From assembly GCF_000002995.4 (NCBI RefSeq), contig NW_025062476.1, positions 4,707,001 through 4,771,000 of the forward strand: 64,000 nt of DNA, written 5' to 3'. Both the position numbers and the translations under genes were made by a program. Below are positions 15,201-27,900 of the stretch, one piece after another (position 1 is the first letter of the stretch; the number at the start of each line of letters is the position of its first letter). The stretch is from Brugia malayi. Its lineage: Eukaryota > Nematoda > Chromadorea > Rhabditida > Onchocercidae. Under the pieces are notes generated by a model. It was not told where the DNA came from. It ran no database searches and worked only from the letters and a program-made list of their open reading frames with translations.

Positions 15201-18200
15201 GATGGATGCTCTGTTCCAGATACGATAAGTCTGAAGTGTATAAAACATAGCAAAACTTTTTCTACTTTATACCTGGTTATTATGCAGATCGATAGCTACA
15301 GGTGATATCTTAAATGAATTAACTCTTTCTCAATAAGTGGCGATTTTTGCTATAAACATTGCAGGTGCCTTCTTAATACTTCATTTCCTGAGATAACCAA
15401 GAATAGATTGAAACTTTAATTAGACAGAGTTAAAATTAAAGGATTCATACTTTTTGTGACTAATTCAAAAGTAGGAATATGTCTAAAATAACACTTTATT
15501 TATAATTTTTCATTATTTTGCTTCTTGTTGTTGCAATAAAGTCTATAAACTTACATAAATCCAAAAGTTTGTTTAGCTCATATTTCTATTATTATTATAA
15601 TTTCAATGAATCACACAGTTAAAGTAAGGTATCGGTAATTGTTTATTTACAATTTCCTACTGTTAAACAAGGAGACTGATTTAAACTAATTAATTGTAAA
15701 GAAATAAAATAAAAGGTTCATTTGAAAATAATTTAAGTGTTTTTCTCACTCAACAAAATTCTGCCGAATTGTTGTTCCATTTAACATTTTTATTCCTATC
15801 TTAATGCACTGACGTCAATTTTGAATTTGAATTACAAAGGTAGCACAGTGGTGCATGTCTGTGTCTGCCAATTTATTTGTTTATTTATTTCTTATTTCTT
15901 GCAAATGTTTATGTATGTTAATGCATGTTTGCATCGTCTGTCAGTTATATAAATGTATGTATGTATGTGGTTTATGTCTGTTTATTTTTCATTCTATATT
16001 TGCGAGGAAATAATAGATAAAAGTGGGAGTGTCGAAAGAGAAAGAAAGGAAGAAGAAATGTTCCATTTCATTGATGGCCTTAATTTATCGACATATTTAA
16101 CTGAATTTCAAAAATTTTTCTGTTATTTTATGCAAGAGAGTGATTCAGAAGCATCATGGCATGTAATTTGTTGCGCAAATGTCCATAGTGAGCATTTGTA
16201 TAAAAGCGAGAACTATTAACGATCAAGCAAAGAATTTTGAAAAATTTTTTCCAATCAGCGTTCGATACTGATGGAACTTTGTTCAGAACTCTAATTCAAT
16301 TTTTCGTAGCTAAGATTACTTTTGTTTGGTATAAGGCCATGTTTTGTTAGTAGCAAGTAAAAATAATAGAAATTGACATGTAGCCAGGACAAAAAAGTAA
16401 TTTTCAACTGATTTTGCTGGGAATGAAACCAGAATTTTCTATATAATGAAGAAAAGAAGAAAGAAAGGATTAAGCATGAAAAGTAAAGCTGAAAAAAAAA
16501 GAACATCTGTAAGCCTTTTCCTAAATTTATGATTGTTATCATAAATAAAGTGGCAATTGCTAGGCCTAAAGTACTAAATAGCCAGTCTTTGTTATCATAA
16601 ATAAAGTGGCAATTGCTAGGCCTAAAGTACTAAATAGCCAGTCTTTGTTATCATAAATAAAGTGGCAATTGCTAGGTCTAAAGTACTAAATAGCCAGCTT
16701 TTTTTGCATATTTTTATAAAATTAAATCGATCAGAGTGAAATGATACGGCGAACCACTAAGAATGCTGACTATTCGGCTGATCAAATCTATTAGTTTGGA
16801 TTGTTTATTGAAGAGTTCATTGCATATTTCATTATCACTAACTATCTTCAGTATTACTTAATTATTTTCATTCCACTAATTTCATCATTTGTGTGTCACA
16901 GCAAAAAGAATAGTAAATCCTTACAGCTTATCACATGTCATCCATCTGGCGCAAAAGTTCACTAGCTATATATTTTCTATTTTTAGAGTAAAGATTTTAA
17001 ACGATTTCCTAGTCTGAAAACGAATGAAGTGATTTCTTTTAATTAATTAGCTTATTCTAAACTTATTATGAAAATACATTTAATAAGGAAAAAAAAATTA
17101 GATGGCATGAAAGGTAAAAAGGAACTAATAGATATATCATCAAATTAATTATTTGAAACAAATTAGAGACAAATAAGTATGAATTAATGAATAGAAAGAG
17201 AAAGTCTTTGTTGACAAATATCCACCAAAGTAATTATTGTCCTCAAAAGAAGGCAATAAGATAAACGTTATCATTATCATTATTATCATTATCATTACTA
17301 TCTTCTTATCATCATTATTCTTATAACTGTGACTTTTTTTCATCATTATTTAAAAAAAGTTGGGATTTCCATTAAAATTCCTTCAGGAATTCGTTAGTTT
17401 TTTCAATCTTTTCTCGGTGATGCAGTAGTTATAATCAAACCTAAAGCCACTAAATCGCTTTAACTGGTTAAAAAAAAAAAAAGAATGAAATGTACAAAAA
17501 TTTCAAAATTTATTAGGTAGAAAGTTCCTCAAATCTAATCTATATTTTTTCGAATTTCTTTTAGCGGTAAAAATTTGCAAAAAACCAACTACTCATTTAA
17601 CTGCATTTTTTTTTTTTTTTGAAATGTTAAAGTTTTCTGTGCAGATTGTTTTAAACTGTGAAACTGTGAAATGAACGAGGTGCTACCAATAAATTTTAAA
17701 TAAAAGTTTCAGCCAAATTGGTTTATTGGAGTTAAATTAATAATTTAAGTATATGTCTATAATCTGAAATAATATCATTAATAGTAAATGTCATATCATA
17801 TCATATCACTTCACCTTCAAAAAGCACAGATTTGATTTAAATATGCTTCAATTTTTTTAATGCTTATTCTTTTGATCGATGCTTTATCGACTGATAATAA
17901 TATTAAGAAAATTTTATTGACATATTTCTTTTTATAAATAATTTCCACTTTAATAGAACATAACAAATAACTAAAATAGTTTCCCCAGTAATAAAATATT
18001 TAGAAAATAATTTTTTCAATTCTTTTTAAACAAAATATATTGATTAATAAATCGTTAAAAAAAAAATAAAAATAAAAAAGGAATAAGTGAAATGTTTATT
18101 TGAAAATGGTATCATCCATGCATTGTTGCCTTTTTTGCGAAGGGAATTTTATTTATTTCATTGATTGTCTAATATTATAATAAAGGAAATAATTTATTAC

Positions 18201-20233
18201 TAAAAATCTAATTAGTCTCATATTTGCTTCAAAATAAACTTACGTTTTTCGTTTTTTTCATTTTTTTTTAAAGTGCAACAATTTTGAACTAACAAAACAT
18301 ATTGTCAAATTTTTTATTTCATTTCATCTTTTCATCTACCTCACCTCATTTTAGAAAAAACATTTTTAAAAAGACAAAACAAAGGAATTTTGAAATTTTT
18401 AATCTAGAAAAAGTGAAATTTAACTTAAGTAGGATTATTTGAAATTATATAATTTAGTTTTATTCCTATGATATTGCTTTGTATTTTGTATTTTAGAAAA
18501 AAAAAAATGAGTGTAAATAAAAATAAAAAGTACGACGAACAATCTAACAATGACAAATGAATAATGACCTTAAATTTTTGAGCGCAGTCAGTAACACATA
18601 TTCTATGCCATTTTTTTTTTTTTCTTATCGGATTTTCTTTTTATTTATTTCATAAAGTTAAAAGTTAGAGAATTTAAATTTTGGAGAGAGTTCGAATTGA
18701 AATGCAAAAAAATTCAAATTCTTATCTGTAAATTAAATTAATGAATACAATAAACGGAAATGAAAAAGTATAACAATTTTTCAAATGCCATCAGATTCAT
18801 TAAAAATATAATTCCAGAAAAAATTTGCCCAATTTTGTCCACTTTATGCTTCAAAATTTGCCCTACTTTATATTAAAGAAAATAATGGGTAAGTTGTGGG
18901 TAAAGTTGGAATAAAAAAATTTTTGTTTTTTTGGACAATCAATTATTGTCTAATTAGTAGTTATTTTTCATCGCTTATTCCAAAGCTTCTAGCTTCTATA
19001 ATCGTAACTTTTTTATGTTTCGTTTTAAATTGAAAAAAAAAAAAATAGTAATGACTTAATAGAAGGATGGAAATGGTAGTATAGCCGAATTACTTATCAT
19101 AAAAGCATTCGTGAATATAATGGCAAAGTTTTAAATTCAGGATGAATTCAGGATGGGAAACAAAATTACTTTTTGATCTGCGATGCATCAATATGTCATT
19201 TTGGTTAGATTTTGAGGTGAAAACGATAATTAAATAATAACTTATTTAGTGTTTTTAAATTAAAAAAAAATCTTTTATGAGTAAAGTTTGAATTACTCAA
19301 TGTATTTGTGTAAATTAAATGTAAAAAAAATTTTCATTTCTAATTTTTATTGCTATACAACATGCATTAAAAATAAAAATTGTTCAAATGTAGAATAATT
19401 TTTTTTTTTCTTTTTTTAATCCGACTAAAAAAAAATAAATTCTTCAAAAAAATTGAGGGAAGCATCATTTTCAGTATCATTCATTGAACTGCGAACAGCA
19501 ATAGTTGATGGATTAAATGTAATCATCGTTATAGCAAATTCTCTTTAAGCAATCCTCAACACATTTTTGAATTTATTTGCAAAATGCGAAAGTGCTCGAT
19601 CATTTTAATTTATAATTTTCTAACTTTTTGCAGCATACTAAATTGCTAATTCTTATAAAATGAATGGTCGAACTAGGATACAAATTATTTCACATAAAAT
19701 TAAGTGATAATTGAGAATGGTTGATAATAGCAATAAATTATCATAAAGAAACCAAATTTCAAATGAAATAATTTTCATAGACAAAAATATAATTTAGTCG
19801 TATAAAAATAATTTTACTAATAAATTTCGTGAAAAAAAAAGGCAAACTTGAACTTTTTCGCTTATTTTAAGAGTATGCAAAATTTTGACTGAAAGATTTA
19901 TTTATAAATGAAAAAAATTTTTTTTTCATTAAAAATTATATTAAGTGGAATATAGTTTGCTAACTTTTTTTTTTTAGAAAAATAACTTACGAGTAGTTTA
20001 GATGAACTATCTTTGAGAATTGAATGTGGCATCAAATGTTTCTGATTTTGATGTGGAGGCAAAGTTTGACTGAATTGATCAACCGGAGGATCTGGATGCA
20101 ATGAAAAAGTTGAATTTATATTTGAATCATCGGTATTACATTTTCCGGATTTATGCCTTGTACGACTGCTTGTTGATTCACCACGAATGCAGGATGTTAG
20201 AAAATGCAGTTTGAAGCAAATTTTCGTCAGAAT
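281..20233 (-). CDS. pde-3: PDE3-type cyclic nucleotide phosphodiesterase, N-terminal/regulatory part (partial)
   Basis: This is the 5' part of a class 3 phosphodiesterase, the family that hydrolyses cAMP and cGMP, often at ER or other internal membranes. Exons in coding order: about 20233-19991, 14613-14505, 13987-13833, 12875-12756, 989-889, 621-506 and 383-281. Every junction keeps phase. The decisive matches, from memory of mammalian PDE3A, are TSATGLPT with a following EPxRxRS stretch in exon 989-889, and LIAEMLANKDLPP...SGLKAVATLL in exon 12875-12756 (PDE3: LLADPSLPSN...SLRAVSNLL). Exon 13987-13833 holds RQRRTSLP, an RxRRxS site of the PKA/Akt type, resembling the PDE3 RRPSLP region. 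The last exons are Ser/Glu/Asp-rich linker. The catalytic HD domain is not in the window and must lie beyond base 1. The 5' limit of the first listed exon is uncertain: the frame is open to about 20233, but I see no clean acceptor or ATG. Membrane-domain exons may lie further upstream. Family call is strong; exon ends are good except the 5' one. Confidence 0.82.
2642..2676. repeat. 7-bp tandem repeat (TGATTAG/TGATTAA)
   Basis: Five consecutive heptamers: two TGATTAG followed by three TGATTAA, then a diverged TGACG. It lies in the large PDE3 intron. Confidence 0.85.
3409..3487. repeat. Degenerate 26-bp tandem repeat, about 3 copies
   Basis: Three diverged units of 26, 26 and 27 bp, each beginning A(C/T)GCAA(G/A)ATGCA and ending in (A/T)CGTGAT or GGTGGT. 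The segment is noticeably less AT-rich than its surroundings. No open frame runs through it convincingly. Confidence 0.65.
5260..5547 (-). CDS. Candidate alternative first exon of the PDE3 gene, cysteine-rich
   Basis: An open frame starts with ATG at 5547 and encodes a hydrophilic, Ser-rich N-terminus of about 70 residues. A dense cysteine block follows (CRYCDQSCRCSCCPCC, about residues 72-87), then a short hydrophobic run (HLIIIYAP). Beyond that the frame runs into low-complexity Asn/Lys sequence, so the exon probably ends at the GT after codon 96 (CCG|GTCTGT, near 5260). That donor is in phase 0, exactly the phase needed to join the PDE3 exon at 989. It lies within the 11.8 kb PDE3 intron on the same strand. 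I infer a second promoter producing a short PDE3 isoform whose Cys block could be palmitoylated or bind metal. It could instead be an independent small gene. The donor is a weak consensus. Confidence 0.45.
7376..7716. repeat. ATT/TTA trinucleotide-rich microsatellite region
   Basis: About 340 bp made almost wholly of TTA, TTG and TCA triplets in an imperfect ATT-type microsatellite. It is intronic in PDE3. Length polymorphism is likely. Confidence 0.85.
14614..19990 (-). other. 5.4 kb intron of the PDE3 gene, with a 56-bp repeat
   Basis: AT-rich sequence between PDE3 exons 19991 and 14613. It contains a (TA)n run near 14993-15016, the three-copy 56-bp repeat at 16533-16697 and many homopolymer tracts. 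No other coding exon is supported. Confidence 0.55.
16533..16697. repeat. 56-bp tandem repeat, 3 copies
   Basis: Units start at 16533, 16589 and 16645. Copies 1 and 2 look identical in the core; copy 3 has a T for C (AGGTCTAAA instead of AGGCCTAAA) and diverges at its end. The core includes GTGGCAATTGCTAGGCC. Near-identity implies recent expansion. Confidence 0.9.
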
Positions 20234-23200
20234 TTAATTTTCCGGACAATAGTGACCAGATTATGAGTGTTCGTTTTTTTTTTTTTTATGAGATTATGAA
20301 AAATCTGAAATTCATAATTGTGTCAAAGAAAAAAAAAATGGAACAACTAAATTTTTGATGACACTACATACAGCTAATCATTGCTACTTTCATATATATA
20401 TAACAAATACTAACACATTTAATTTTAATTCAAATCACTTTTTCATATCCTCATACTTGTTATTGATTATTGAATAAAGTTTTTTTTTTTTTTTTGATTT
20501 CTTTTTGGGTATTTACTTCATTTATTTATTTTTTTAATCATAATTTTGTCATGAATAAAAAATTGGAGTGGAATTAATTGTGGTTAATCCTTAAATTTTG
20601 AATTAAAATATTTGAAAATAACAGGGAAAAAAAAAAGAAAAAGAAAAACTAAATAAATCGAAGTAGCACGATGACGTCGTCCAACAAATATTTCACAAAA
20701 CTAAAGGAAGGATTGATGGATAAATGTGTTCTGTTGACTTCGCAGCAGATGTTCGCACTTTACTTATATACTTTAGCTTTAGATACTAACTAATAAATTT
20801 GACTATTATATTATCAATACTTTAGATTCATGCAAAAGTTCCATTTTACTTTCAACCATTTTCATAAACCAAAAAAAAAAAAAAAAAAGAAAAAGAAAGA
20901 AAAGAAAAATCAATGTATAATTTTAAAAAAAGAAATATTTATGAAGAATTAGTTGAAAATTATAACTTTGAGATTATAGCTAACCAATGAAAATTATCTG
21001 CGAGAAATGACGAACGATTGATTATTTCACTAACCAACTGTTTAGCTTCAATTTACACTAAAACTTGGAAATATGCTTTAGTTTAGTAATCAGTGCTGTC
21101 AATGTTATTATTTTGGTGATAAATGCTAACTTATCATCTGATAATAGCTTATCTTAGTTAATGCTAATGATTATCTTATCAATCTTTTATGGTTCACTTT
21201 TCATGCGCAAATTTTATTCTATGAAATGAAATGGATGACATTCCATTTATTAATTATTATCAATACACATTTTTATTTTTTATTCACGATCAATGTCTAT
21301 TAGTGAGATTACTATTATTATTATTATTATTATTATTGAAGTTCAGGAGAATATGTACTTTACATCGTCACTTTGCGCATTCTGTTAATTAAATATCTTT
21401 AATTAAATGTGCTACATTATGGATAGAAGCTAATGGCTTGCACAAAATGAATACTTTAATAGTAAAGTAAAAGAATATATTAAATAGGTTTTTTGTGCTA
21501 TGTTCCTACTTCCACTAGGAATTCGATTTGATTCTATTAAGACTATGGTACAAAAAGTTTTTGAATTCAAAAAATATTCAAAAAACAAATGTCTTAAAAA
21601 GTCAGTAGGCTATTTTTATTGTTATATTATGGTGATAAAATCTAACTTCTCATTTCCATATTTTAAATACCACAAAAATTTTCTTTTTTTATTTGCTAAA
21701 AAACTTTTCAAAATTAGAACAGCATAATCAATGCAGTGCAATTCAGAAATATCTTTTTTTTTTTTAATAGAACTAGTTTTTAAATATTTCGGGAATAAAA
21801 GTTAATATATAACTTTTTAAGAAATTTGATTTTTACATGAAAAAAATAAATATAGCAGTATTGGAAGTTCAAAATATTGGAACAGAATTCCGGTATTACT
21901 GAACGCAACATAATTTCAGGAAGTTTAATGGAAAGAATTCTCCTCTCATAATTTTTTTCTTTTTTTTCATTCTTCTATTTGAATATTTTGGAAGATTGTT
22001 TATTGGCTCTTAGCCTTTCAGTTATACCATTTTTAATTTCATTACCTTTTCTCAATATTATCCTAAAAAAGAAATATGGCAAATGTTTCTTTGTTTAGAG
22101 TTAAAAAAATTTTCAACTAAATATAAAATGAAATGATGAAGAGAGTTATTGAGTAAATTGCAAGCCATGAAAGTAAACGAAGCTAAGTCAACAACTTTGA
22201 CATCATTCCATGGCTGATTGAAATGTTTCCCAGATTTTTTAAATAGGATGAGTTTAGTGACTCAGTGTCAGATGACTAAAAGTATTTATAAAAAAAAAAA
22301 ACGGTGCAAAGAATACATTTTAATAGCAGCTGCTATCTTTACTTTACTTCCTGATTCAAAGTATTTCGATCATTTTTGGAATAGCAACAATACACAATAA
22401 TCAATCCAAATAAGAAGTAAGAGCAAATTTTGAACTAAAAAAAAAAAAATTATTCTTTCCAAAAAAATTTGAGAACTTTATGAATTTTTTTTTTTTTTTT
22501 GTTATATTTGAGGAGAAACAACTGATACATATCACTTTTTTTTTTTTTTTTTTTCTTCTTGGCACCTTTCTTCCAAATAGTCAATTTTGAAATGAAAACA
22601 GACAGATAAATCTTGACGTAAACTTGATGAAGATCGAAAAGCAATTTGTAGTTTCAACTTTTCTGCACCTTTTACAAAGATTTGATAAAATTTTTGAGGC
22701 TTTTTTTTTTCTTTTTGCCTTTCTTGTTTGTTTTTCAATCAAAATAAAAATGAAGGAATATTTATTTAATTTTTATTATGTTTAGATAAATGAATATTAA
22801 GCAATTTGACCAACTTTTCAGCTATTTCAAAATTTATTATCAATCATGCAAGACATATTTATTTCAATTGGCAATGATCTCTGGTACAATATAAAATGTT
22901 TATTAATAGCACTAAAAATTATTTGATAAAGTGGAATTTTCTAAAAATAGAGATTAGTTATCATAAAATGTTATAATCGAAGAATAAATTGCATCTTTAG
23001 ATTCGTTTTACATGCTGTAAAACCTCATTTGATGATATAATTGCAAAGAAGGAAAAAATTTTTCTTCTTCAATTTTATTTAATTAAAAGCTTCATTTACG
23101 TATGCATATAATTACCGCTTAAATATAAATGAAAAAAAAAAAAGAAACGAAAAAGATAATTTATAAAAAAATAATGTTTAAAAATAAAATTACTACTGAG

Positions 23201-24741
23201 GAATTGCTTGTTCAATTAAAATATAATTTTATTGGTAGGATAAATTTCGTTGTTTTTTTTTTTACTGATCATCTCAAAAAAAAAAAAAAACTTTATTAGT
23301 TTCTTAATTTTAAGCACTTTTTTTCAAAACAGTAGTAATTCTTCAGCTTAAATAGAGAAAAAAACTTATTTGTTATCTTTTTTTTCCTTCAATTTCTTTT
23401 GTTCTCACTGAAAATGCCACTTTAGCTAACTTTCGATTTCTCATCAATTTCATAAGATGACATTCTCTTTTTTAATGACATTTGATTTCCCATTAAAGAA
23501 ATTTAATCTCTCTCTCTCTCTCCCCCCAAAAAAAGATGACTTAATCAATTATAATGAGCGAGAAATGGTGCAAAATTCAAAATTGTTTGTCACGAAGTTT
23601 TATGTTTGTTAAAATGATAAGAGATAAGGGACAAAGATCAATGTGATATAGTATCAACATGAAAGAATGTACAATAAAACAATGGAAGAGATTAAAACAA
23701 GAAAAAATGTTGCAATTTGATAAAGGGAAAGAAGTGATAGTGTAAAAATTTATGTTTGATATTCAACTCAAATTTGGAATGAGTAATTAGCACAAAAAAA
23801 AAGCTTTGAAAAAAAATAAAAAGTAGAAGGTCAAAGTACAACTGGCATTTATCCAAACTAGTTGTGTTATAGTGAAAAAAAAAAAAAAAATGTTATTAAT
23901 TGTTTGAATAATATATTAGGGATTTTTGAATGATATGAATTTTCTCAAGAAATAAAAAATTAGACGAAAAAAGATTGACAATGAATGAAAAGTTTTTGGG
24001 AAATGTCAGAATGAAAGCAATCGGATATGAAAGTATTCAAATATCAATGAATAATATTTAGAGAAGTTTCAACGCGAATTGAATTCAAAGATATTTGTTT
24101 TCAAAAGATTTTTCATCAAGAAAGAAAAGATACACTTTTAAAAAATTTAACTTAAGTTTTTTTTTTTCGAATATCAAAAAATGTTGCACAGGTAATAGAA
24201 GGAAGCAAATTATACCTTAAAAAAACTTTGATTTATAAAGATACAATCTTGTAGCAATCTAATCATTTTATCTGATCTGTGAAAATTTAGGAATAAAAAT
24301 GTTCACTTACTTATATTTCTAATATTCGTTTCTTTTTCATTTTGAGATATTGAAATTTACCAAAACAAATATTTTGTAAATTACAACTAATAACTCATTT
24401 ACCCATCAGAATATAAGAAATTTTTCCAAATGCCATTTTACTACTGGAACAAATATCGCACAAAACAGATGGTTTCTGATTAGTAAACGATTGTCATTGG
24501 ACTGAACGGCTCAGATGGTGAAAGAGTAATATAAATTTTGAAATTAAACTTAATGGAATAAAATTCCCAGCTGACATAGAGGAAAATTTTTGTATGATTC
24601 AGCTACGATTTACTTATTATGTTCAAAATGCTGAATTCAAATGTTTCAAATGCTTATTCATAATAAAATGTGATGAACACATAAAAAAGAATGCATTTAT
24701 CGGTGTGACATTCATTGATGATATTAATATTTCACAGAGAA

Positions 24742-24743
<2 letters not shown>

Positions 24744-24772
<29 letters not shown>
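24744..24772. repeat. (CT)n dinucleotide microsatellite
   Basis: About 14 uninterrupted CT units in otherwise AT-rich intergenic DNA. Confidence 0.95.
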
Positions 24773-24775
<3 letters not shown>

Positions 24776-24878
24776 AAAGGCTTAGAATTGTCAAAAAGTC
24801 GAATGATTGGTGATATGTTTGACATAGCATATACAAAAGGAATAAATTTATTGAGGATGTAGAAATTATGCTTAGAAG

Positions 24879-24903
24879 GAAATGAAATGAAATGAAATGA
24901 AAT
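24879..24903. repeat. Pentanucleotide repeat (AAATG)5
   Basis: Five perfect copies of a 5-bp unit, read as GAAAT/AAATG, intergenic. Confidence 0.9.
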
Positions 24904-27900
24904 ATGGATGCAAAAGTCTTTTCTGAATGAGTGTGCTGGAATGAATAGCAAATGAGTATGATAAATGAGGAATGAAAGCAACTATATTCATTCTTCATGA
25001 AATATCTATTCAAAATTTTCAACTTTCTTAATAAACTGAATTTTACGAAAAAAAAACTACGCAAATTACTTTTTTTTGATTTTTTTTTTTTTTTGAATAA
25101 CTCGAATCTAACGTCGAAGAACAATGATCACTATAATTAGGGTCATTCCACTATCTTGAAATTTTGATTTGGTAGATGTAAAGAATGTGATAATTTGAGA
25201 TACTGAATTTTGATTTTAACTGGCGAACCAATAAGTTAAAATACCACAATTAATCGAAAAATATTGGAATATAAGTAATTTAATTACTGGTTGACTGATG
25301 AAAAATTTCCGACATCATTTTCCAAGATTTCAATGTTTGTTAATATAATTAATTATTCAAAATTGGAATATATATATATGATAGGGCCTTTTTTAATTAT
25401 AGCTAAATAAAAAAGGAAAAATGAAATTTCATTTCAGAGCATTTTATTTCAAAATGAAAAAACAAATTTGTGTTAAAGGAATGAATGTGTTCTTTCAACT
25501 GGCTGGTAATTATTGTTGTGCTCAGTGAGGCAATTTTTCATATTTCTTCTCTTAGCCGTTGACATATTTCATCTCATCAATTTATTCAATGAATTTTCAT
25601 TCAAATATATGAAAGTATTATTTAACTGAACAACTTGCATTGTCCATATAATTTAATCAAATTATCTTTAGCATATTCTAATTAAGAATAAGTCAAATGT
25701 TTTGCATATTCTTTTCTTCTAGTTACTCTTTTAGCCTATGGTACTAATCAATTATATTAAAATAAACAAGCCAGACGAATGAGAAATGAATTCAAATGAA
25801 ATTGAATTAGAAATAAAGCAAATTACAATCGAATTTCATCCTTCTATACGTCACTACTTATTCCTATACGTTAGCATTAAAAAAGAAAAAAAGAAAAAAT
25901 TTGTAAATATGAGTGAAATAATCTTTCGCTTTTTTTTTTGGCACATGGATGAGTGATTTCATCAAATTATAATTTTTTGAGAAAAAAATTTTTATTTTTT
26001 TGTCATTCTTTAGCACAAAAAATAGTATGGAAATTATGAAATAATAAAAAAATATGCTTTTTCAATTGTGCGGTGTATATTAATGCAATGAAAAGGACCT
26101 AATTAAAAATTTTTCAGATATTTAATTATTTGAAACTTCATTAATTTATTTGACATTTGAAGGTTTAATTGTATTTAATCAGTTTTTTTTCTTTCCTCAA
26201 TAGACGATTAAAAAATTGGGTAACTAAAGAGAATTTGTGACTATTTTGTTCGTTATAACCGGTTTAGTTTCCGGTACTTTTGAAATAAAAAGGCTTATTA
26301 TTACAGCTAAATTACATTATGGTTTATTTTTTTTTAACATTTTATCATCGCTATTTTATTTACTTTGATAATACTTATTTTTGTCTACTTCAATTCCAAT
26401 CGTTGTTAAAATATTTTCGAATTTCGATCTTTCTTTTTATCATTTTTGAAGTCCAGTAATGTTTATGATTTATTGATTTAGTTTCAAAAGTATTAAAAGT
26501 TGTAGGCATAAAAAAATTCAGCTTCATGATTGATAATTAGCGATAAAAATAAAGATAGAAATGTCATATAAAATTTGTGATCTAAACATTAACGATACAT
26601 TCTTTCTATGAATGATTTAAATCATTTAATTCAATAAATATGCAAAAATTGAAAAATTACCTCTTAAACAAATATCACTGTGCAATACAATTGGCAACAT
26701 TGACATTGGAATGTAATCTGTGTTTAATGTTAACTGATAACTGATAAGTAAGTAAATGTCTACGATTGTTGTTTTTCTGAAGTGTCTTTCTCAGCTGATA
26801 ACACTAATGATGAAATGATATGAAGCTATTCAAATATTTAACCAATAAGCATATTTTGCTAGCATAATTTAATTTAGGGTACCATTCTGCTTGATTTGCA
26901 AAAAATTATGTTTCAATAAAATCCGTTGAAAAAAGGGCAAACCAGAAGGAAAAATTATTTATTAATTAAATGGAATTGTTTAATGGCACAAAATGGCACA
27001 GAATAAGAAATTAGACTGAATGACAACGACAAATACACTCCAACAAGCAATCTTCTATTTATTAACATACAATTTTAAAATCGATATAAAAAAAAAAAGA
27101 AACTTTCAAAATTTTTGTATCAATACAATCTATTAACAAACTATAAAAATTTGCATTCAAAATTTTCATTTTTTTTATGCAATAGCACTTTTTAATTGCT
27201 TAGAAAACTGTGAGTAAGAAATTGTTCTGGAAAACTGTTTCAGAAAAGTCTTCGAAGAATAGAACCGGAAATTTCCTAAAAATTACAATCTACAAGTAAG
27301 TGCATATTGATCGTCAGATTCGAACATATCTTCTTGCATTCCTACATTTGTAGAAGGGTTATTTATTTATGCTCATACCATTCATATAAAGTTTTCTTGT
27401 TCAAAAATTATTTTCCAAAAAAAAAATACAGGCGATATTTACTGTTTTCAAGGCACTGTACTTTGTGTAACATGCATAAATTTAATATTTCAAATGTCAA
27501 ATTTAAATGCAGCGGATAGTGTTAACTGTTTGCTATTTACTGTTTAGAAATATTTTGAAATGATAAACAATGAACAAAATTTAAATCGATGATTGTTACA
27601 CCATAGATAGATTATTAAAATATTGTAAGAATGATAAGAATATTAAAGTTTATAAAGATTCAGTTAAAAATGAATGAATTAAATAAAGATGAAAAAAAAA
27701 AAATGAAGATGATTATGAATGTTTGATTAAATAAGGAAGCAAAGAAAAGGGATAATGTATTTTATGAGATGAAAGTGTTTCTTCAGTCTTTGAAAAAGAG
27801 ATTTAAGAAAAAGCTTGATTAGGCAGAAGGTAAGTATGTCAGTGAGTTAGTAAATAAATACTTAAGTAAATGGATGAATTGTACAAGGATGGCAAGAGCC

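Noticed and set aside
24724..25124. Minus-strand frames of 85 and 117 codons
   Set aside because: They include the CT repeat (Arg-Glu repeats) and poly(T) tracts; two frames are open over the same AT-rich DNA, which argues for composition effects.
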